A DNA stretch of 64,000 bases, from the NCBI RefSeq assembly GCF_963667985.1, contig NZ_OY764081.1:992001-1056000 (forward strand), written 5' to 3'. The notes under the pieces were generated by a model that searched no databases, was not told the DNA's origin, and was given only the letters and a program-made list of their open reading frames with translations. This DNA comes from an uncultured Methanocorpusculum sp. GTDB taxonomy: Archaea > Halobacteriota > Methanomicrobia > Methanomicrobiales > Methanocorpusculaceae. The position numbers and the translations under genes are program-made. Below, piece after piece: positions 60,637 to 64,000 of the stretch (the first letter of the stretch is position 1; each line of letters begins with the position of its first letter).

Positions 60637-61272
60637 TTACATACCCCCGATATTCAGGGACTTTCTGATGATCTGGGACATTACTAATGAACAAAGCATA
60701 TACCAGAGAATCCACAGCGGGAAGAAGCCGAGGTAGACTTCGAAGTATGTGGAAAGACCTGCAAACGGGATGACGATCGCCGTTGCAAGACTCGGATCTG
60801 CGAGCATCTGTGCTTCGGTCGGGATGTGCTCAATCAGCCAGAAGAAGATAGGGACCGTCAAAACCAGAATATATGCCATGGGTTTGAACTGGTTTTTGGA
60901 CATCTCCATCTGATCGGCCATCATTGCCTGCTGACGTGCCTGCATCTTCTTGATGAGCTTCTCATCTCCCGAAAGCTGAGCTTCGCGAAACTTGGCCTGA
61001 AACTCTTTCGTCTTTGCCTGATTCTCAGCCATCTTCTCGTAATCTATGGTGTATTTCTGAATCAGGGATGAGTAAAAACCCGTGATGGTGGCGAGAATCA
61101 GAACAAGAGCAAAGAACGGCAGGCCAAGTGCCGCAAAAGGACCTATAACGATATTGACAACGCCTGCAATAACCTGACGGGCTTCCTGCCAGCCGTAAAG
61201 CATCATCATGCCAAATACTACAGCAAGGGTTATATACATACTGTTTTTCTTGCTGAACTCGGCTCTGTCCAT
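60637..61272 (-). CDS. DUF106/EMC3-TMCO1-type membrane insertase-like protein
   Basis: Archaeal Oxa1/YidC/Get1/EMC3-superfamily membrane protein of 211 aa. It has three hydrophobic helices (VVFGMMMLYGWQ, FFALVLILATITGFYSSLI, and AYILVLTVPIFFWLIEH), with a coiled coil between the second and third (MAENQAKTKEFQAKFREAQL to MADQMEMSKNQF, about 82-128) that would contact ribosome or substrate. These proteins help insert membrane proteins. It lies next to secY and adkA, matching a role in translocation. Confidence 0.9.
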   Translation of the reverse strand: MDRAEFSKKNSMYITLAVVFGMMMLYGWQEARQVIAGVVNIVIGPFAALGLPFFALVLILATITGFYSSLIQKYTIDYEKMAENQAKTKEFQAKFREAQLSGDEKLIKKMQARQQAMMADQMEMSKNQFKPMAYILVLTVPIFFWLIEHIPTEAQMLADPSLATAIVIPFAGLSTYFEVYLGFFPLWILWYMLCSLVMSQIIRKSLNIGGM

Positions 61273-61278
61273 AGCAAG

Positions 61279-61851
61279 TTACCTCAGCGTTGCTACAAGA
61301 TCATCGACAGCCTTGTCTAAAAGGAAGTCTGCATTGGTGATGATCTTTACCGTACATCCGGTAAGCATGGAGTATGCAGCGGCGAATGCACGGTTCATTT
61401 CCTGATGCTCGGCGATGGATTTCGAACCCTCAACGTCACGAACACGCGTTTCGTCGGAGAGTCTGCGAACAAGGATCTGATCGTTGTCGGTCTCGACGAG
61501 AACAATCACGTCCGGTATAATTGCTGACACAACCCACTCAGGAAGACCGGCAAGATATCCATTCGGGGTCTTAACCGATGCATGGGTATCAACGATCACA
61601 TTACCGTCGATTGCAGCGATCTTTTCGGCTGCGGTTTTCTGGAGGCGCTTCTGGGCAATACGGTCGAGCTTTCTCATCTGGTCACGATCGGTGACAAGGC
61701 CATCAGCCTGAGCGACTTCAAACATGAAACTGCCGAAGTTGAGATTCTGATATTTAACGCCTTCAGCGGTGATTTTGTCAAATGCCGCGTTGATGACGGT
61801 GGTTTTTCCAACGCCGGGAACGCCGGTAATGATTACTTTTTTGCCTGACAT
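61279..61851 (-). CDS. adkA: Adenylate kinase, archaeal type
   Basis: AMP kinase of 190 aa, archaeal AdkA. The P-loop is VIITGVPGVGKTTVINAAF near 5-23, with LNFGSFMFEVAQ near 38-49, and VDTHASVKTPNGYLAGLPEW near 87-106 is diagnostic for archaeal Adk. It follows secY in the spc tail and is separated from it by a 159-base gap with its own likely promoter. Confidence 0.94.
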   Translation of the reverse strand: MSGKKVIITGVPGVGKTTVINAAFDKITAEGVKYQNLNFGSFMFEVAQADGLVTDRDQMRKLDRIAQKRLQKTAAEKIAAIDGNVIVDTHASVKTPNGYLAGLPEWVVSAIIPDVIVLVETDNDQILVRRLSDETRVRDVEGSKSIAEHQEMNRAFAAAYSMLTGCTVKIITNADFLLDKAVDDLVATLR

Positions 61852-62010
61852 GGTTATTCTCTTCCTTTGGAGATAGTATCTCTAAGGTTGGGTTTGGAGG
61901 CTAATAAATGTATTTTCACGATAGCGGAGCGGAAAAAACTGAGTCGCATCTCCCAAAGGAAATCCCAGTCAGTAAAAAAAGAAAAATGAAATATTTTTTG
62001 GGGATTTAGT

Positions 62011-63450
62011 TTATTCTTTATCGAAGAAGCCCCGCATAAACGGATACATCTCCATCATCTGCTCATTTGCGATCTGTTCATACAGACGGTAAATGATCGA
62101 GACGGTCAGCAGCAGACCGGTTCCACCAACAAAACCGATGATACCAAGCATATTTGCCATGACAGACAGAAGACCGATGAACACCCCTCCAATAACAGTT
62201 ACACGAGGAATGTATCTGTCGAGATAACGTTCGAGAACGGCGGGAGATCTCCGGTAGCCGGGGATCTGCATACCGGAGTTCTGAATCTGCCGGGCAACAT
62301 GCTTTGAATCGAGACCTGCTGTCTTGACCCAGAATATTGCAAAGAGGGCGCCTCCAAGAATCATCACCGTACAATCAATACCAACACGGAGAATAACTTC
62401 CCATATGGCATGACCGGTTCCGGTAAATGAGGAGAGCCACCACATCCAGTCCTGGGGCTGGTTGATCGGAGCAAGGTACCACATCAGACCATTAAGCGGC
62501 GTTGAGCCGTTAAATTCGCCAAGTGCTGTGAATCCTATACTCGAAAGGAACATACCAATCATCTGGACGTTTGCCTGCAGCACACGGACAAGAATCATCG
62601 GGAGAACACTTGCATAGACAAGTTTTACCGGGAATCTTGACCTTGCACCGCGAACATTTGCATGAGCAAGGGGGATCTCAATACGGGTTGATTCAACATA
62701 CACGATAATGAAGAACAGTCCAACGGTTGTTACGAGAGCCAGGAGCTGCAGACCGAAGTAATCGATAAAGTTTGCACCATCGGCGATGACCTGGAACAAT
62801 CTCGGGAAAAATCCGACCGCGAACTGATCGGTCGTTGCTTCCCAGTTGAAGAATCCGTTAATAAGACCCTGGGCGACTCCTGCGACGATAAAAAGACCGA
62901 CACCGGACCCGATACCCCATTTGGAGACGACCTCATCCATAAACATAACAAGGACACCACCAATACAGATCTGCAGGAAGATCAACAGCATGACAAATCC
63001 GGCGTTCCCGCCGAAGAATGCTGAAACAGCTGGATCAGCACTCATCCATCCGCCCAGCACATTTGGCAGGGCTTCAAGAATAATCATGACGAAGATAAGG
63101 ACCTTCTGCAGACCCATGTAGATTACCTGGCCACGCTGATCTGACGTGTTGATTTTAATCAGATCTGCACCGCGGAGTAACTGCAAAACGATTGATGCGG
63201 TAACGATTGGTCCAATACCAAGATGCAGAATAGTACCTTGTGCACCAGCTAAAAGGGCACGGTAATACTCAAAAACATCGATTGATGTGGCGGAAAGACC
63301 AAACACCGGAATGTTCGTTAAAATAAAATACAGCAGCAACACCGCAGCAGTCCACATCAGTTTGTTTTTGAAGTGGACGTGACCTTCCGGTGGCTTGACT
63401 GCCGGCATTCGGGCCAGCAGGGGTTCCATTCGATCCAACAGTTCTCCCAT
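62011..63450 (-). CDS. secY: Protein translocase subunit SecY
   Basis: Central channel of the Sec translocon, 479 aa with ten membrane helices. Features include LLYFILTNIPVFGLS in helix 1, the plug region after it, LGIGPIVTASIVLQLLRGAD near 77-96 in helix 2, KWGIGSGVGLFIVAGVAQG near 174-192 and STRIEIPLAHANVRGARSRF near 254. The C-terminal cytoplasmic basic loop includes QNSGMQIPGYRRSPAVLERY. Length is normal for archaeal SecY. It follows the L15 gene by 18 bases. Confidence 0.96.
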   Translation of the reverse strand: MGELLDRMEPLLARMPAVKPPEGHVHFKNKLMWTAAVLLLYFILTNIPVFGLSATSIDVFEYYRALLAGAQGTILHLGIGPIVTASIVLQLLRGADLIKINTSDQRGQVIYMGLQKVLIFVMIILEALPNVLGGWMSADPAVSAFFGGNAGFVMLLIFLQICIGGVLVMFMDEVVSKWGIGSGVGLFIVAGVAQGLINGFFNWEATTDQFAVGFFPRLFQVIADGANFIDYFGLQLLALVTTVGLFFIIVYVESTRIEIPLAHANVRGARSRFPVKLVYASVLPMILVRVLQANVQMIGMFLSSIGFTALGEFNGSTPLNGLMWYLAPINQPQDWMWWLSSFTGTGHAIWEVILRVGIDCTVMILGGALFAIFWVKTAGLDSKHVARQIQNSGMQIPGYRRSPAVLERYLDRYIPRVTVIGGVFIGLLSVMANMLGIIGFVGGTGLLLTVSIIYRLYEQIANEQMMEMYPFMRGFFDKE

Positions 63451-63468
63451 GAGTTATACACCAAAAAA

Positions 63469-63894
63469 TTATTCGGAGGTCTGGGTGGTTCCACCCAGTT
63501 CCTCGATTTTAGCAACAGCACGGCCTGAGAAGTTCTCTGCAGTGATGGTAAGTTTGTGAGTGACTTTGCCACCGCCAAGGATCTTCTCTACACCAATCTG
63601 TGCGGCATCAAGAGTAATAACATCTCCGTTTTGAGTTGCAATTCCACGGGCAACAAGATCAGGGATCATCTGATCAAGGTCGCCAATATCAAGAACCTCA
63701 TACGTTACAGATATCTTACTGACAAATCCGTGTTTTCCCTCGGTTTTACCGAGAAGATACCAGCGGGTAAAGTTGTGGTCACGCCATCCGGCTGCTCCAC
63801 GACCTCCACGGTTACCTGCACCACGGCGGTTTTTGTGGGTACCCCCACCACATGTGCGGGTCCCCCGGAACTTTGAACGCTTGTTTACTGGCAT
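63469..63894 (-). CDS. rpl15: 50S ribosomal protein L15 (uL15)
   Basis: Ribosomal protein of 141 aa. The Gly/Arg-rich start NKRSKFRGTRTCGGGTHKNR and GGRGGAAGW segment, and the C-terminal VTHKLTITAENFSGRAVAKI, are those of archaeal L15p. It is in the spc operon between L30 and secY. It starts five bases after the L30 stop. Confidence 0.96.
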   Translation of the reverse strand: MPVNKRSKFRGTRTCGGGTHKNRRGAGNRGGRGAAGWRDHNFTRWYLLGKTEGKHGFVSKISVTYEVLDIGDLDQMIPDLVARGIATQNGDVITLDAAQIGVEKILGGGKVTHKLTITAENFSGRAVAKIEELGGTTQTSE

Positions 63895-63899
63895 GCTAA

Positions 63900-64000
63900 T
63901 TACCTCATTTTGATCAGAAGATCATTGATCTCCGTACCGTAATAACCAAGGGCACCGCCCTGGGTATACGTGCGTTTCGTGGTCTTGTATCCCTTTCTTG
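63900..64000 (-). CDS. rpl30: 50S ribosomal protein L30 (uL30), C-terminal part only
   Basis: Partial gene at the window edge; only the last 32 codons are inside. The end reads GYKTTKRTYTQGGALGYY and then TEINDLLIKMR before TAA at 63900-63902, which matches the archaeal L30p C-terminus. Its position before L15 and secY fits the spc operon. Confidence 0.88.
   Translation of the reverse strand, partial: RKGYKTTKRTYTQGGALGYYGTEINDLLIKMR

Overview
The window is chromosomal DNA of a methanogenic euryarchaeon, most probably a member of the Methanomicrobiales close to Methanocorpusculum. The order is well supported and the genus is an inference from memory of gene content. Support comes from F420 cofactor genes (cofD, cofH) and an F420H2 oxidase-type flavodiiron protein. 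It also comes from a thiol:fumarate reductase (tfrA/tfrB), two-subunit pyruvate carboxylase (pycA/pycB), deoxyhypusine synthase, TiaS, LSm and L37e. Class I lysyl-tRNA synthetase, archaeal cmk/adkA and the end of the ribosomal spc operon (L30-L15-secY-adkA-DUF106-cmk) agree. Base composition is near 50 percent GC, with AT-rich islands at about 3.2-4.9 kb, 17.4-17.8 kb and the pilin-like gene at 37 kb.

Layout. 0-3.2 kb: oxygen defence (fprA, superoxide reductase) and a K+ channel-transporter (trkH). 3.4-7.6 kb: a decaying peptide/nickel-type ABC transporter operon with a truncated permease and a frameshifted ATPase, then a methyltransferase. 7.8-12.3 kb: a nitrogenase-like three-gene cassette (one NifH-like, two small NifD/K-like subunits) next to nikR and a frameshifted nikMN, so a nickel theme. 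12.4-19.9 kb: a conserved HTH regulator, tiaS, glnK/amtB, unknowns, dys and pyrF. 20.1-30.4 kb: an lsm-rpl37e-purF-ycxB-cofD operon, a translation and cell-division operon (PUA protein, sepF, zpr1, rsm22-like), purM/lysC and two small lipoproteins. 30.4-41.5 kb: tfrA/tfrB converging on pycA/pycB, a pilin-domain/beta-helix surface protein, and a complete biotin module (birA, bioY, tandem ECF ATPases, EcfT) with a clear BirA-type operator. 41.5-49 kb: rtcB/archease, a cis-prenyltransferase-like subunit, signal peptidase, cofH and a preflagellin-type peptidase. 49-64 kb: AlkD-like protein, uppS-radical SAM-lysS operon, membrane proteins, two tandem rubrerythrins (one frameshifted), radC, thyA, tRNA-Gln, then the spc-operon tail.

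The genes fit a carbon scheme in which PycAB makes oxaloacetate and TfrAB reduces fumarate using CoM-SH/CoB-SH (an incomplete reductive TCA branch). The biotin transport and ligase module serves PycB, the only biotin carrier seen here.

The most interesting signals are: (1) the nitrogenase-like cassette in a nickel setting; (2) a PurF whose whole glutaminase active site is lost while the synthetase half is intact; (3) two complementary cis-prenyltransferase half-active genes, as in heteromeric enzymes; (4) a family of modular palindromic repeats in four intergenic regions, one also carrying a 24-bp perfect inverted repeat; (5) four single-base frameshifts in otherwise good genes, which are either real decay or consensus errors and must be checked against reads.
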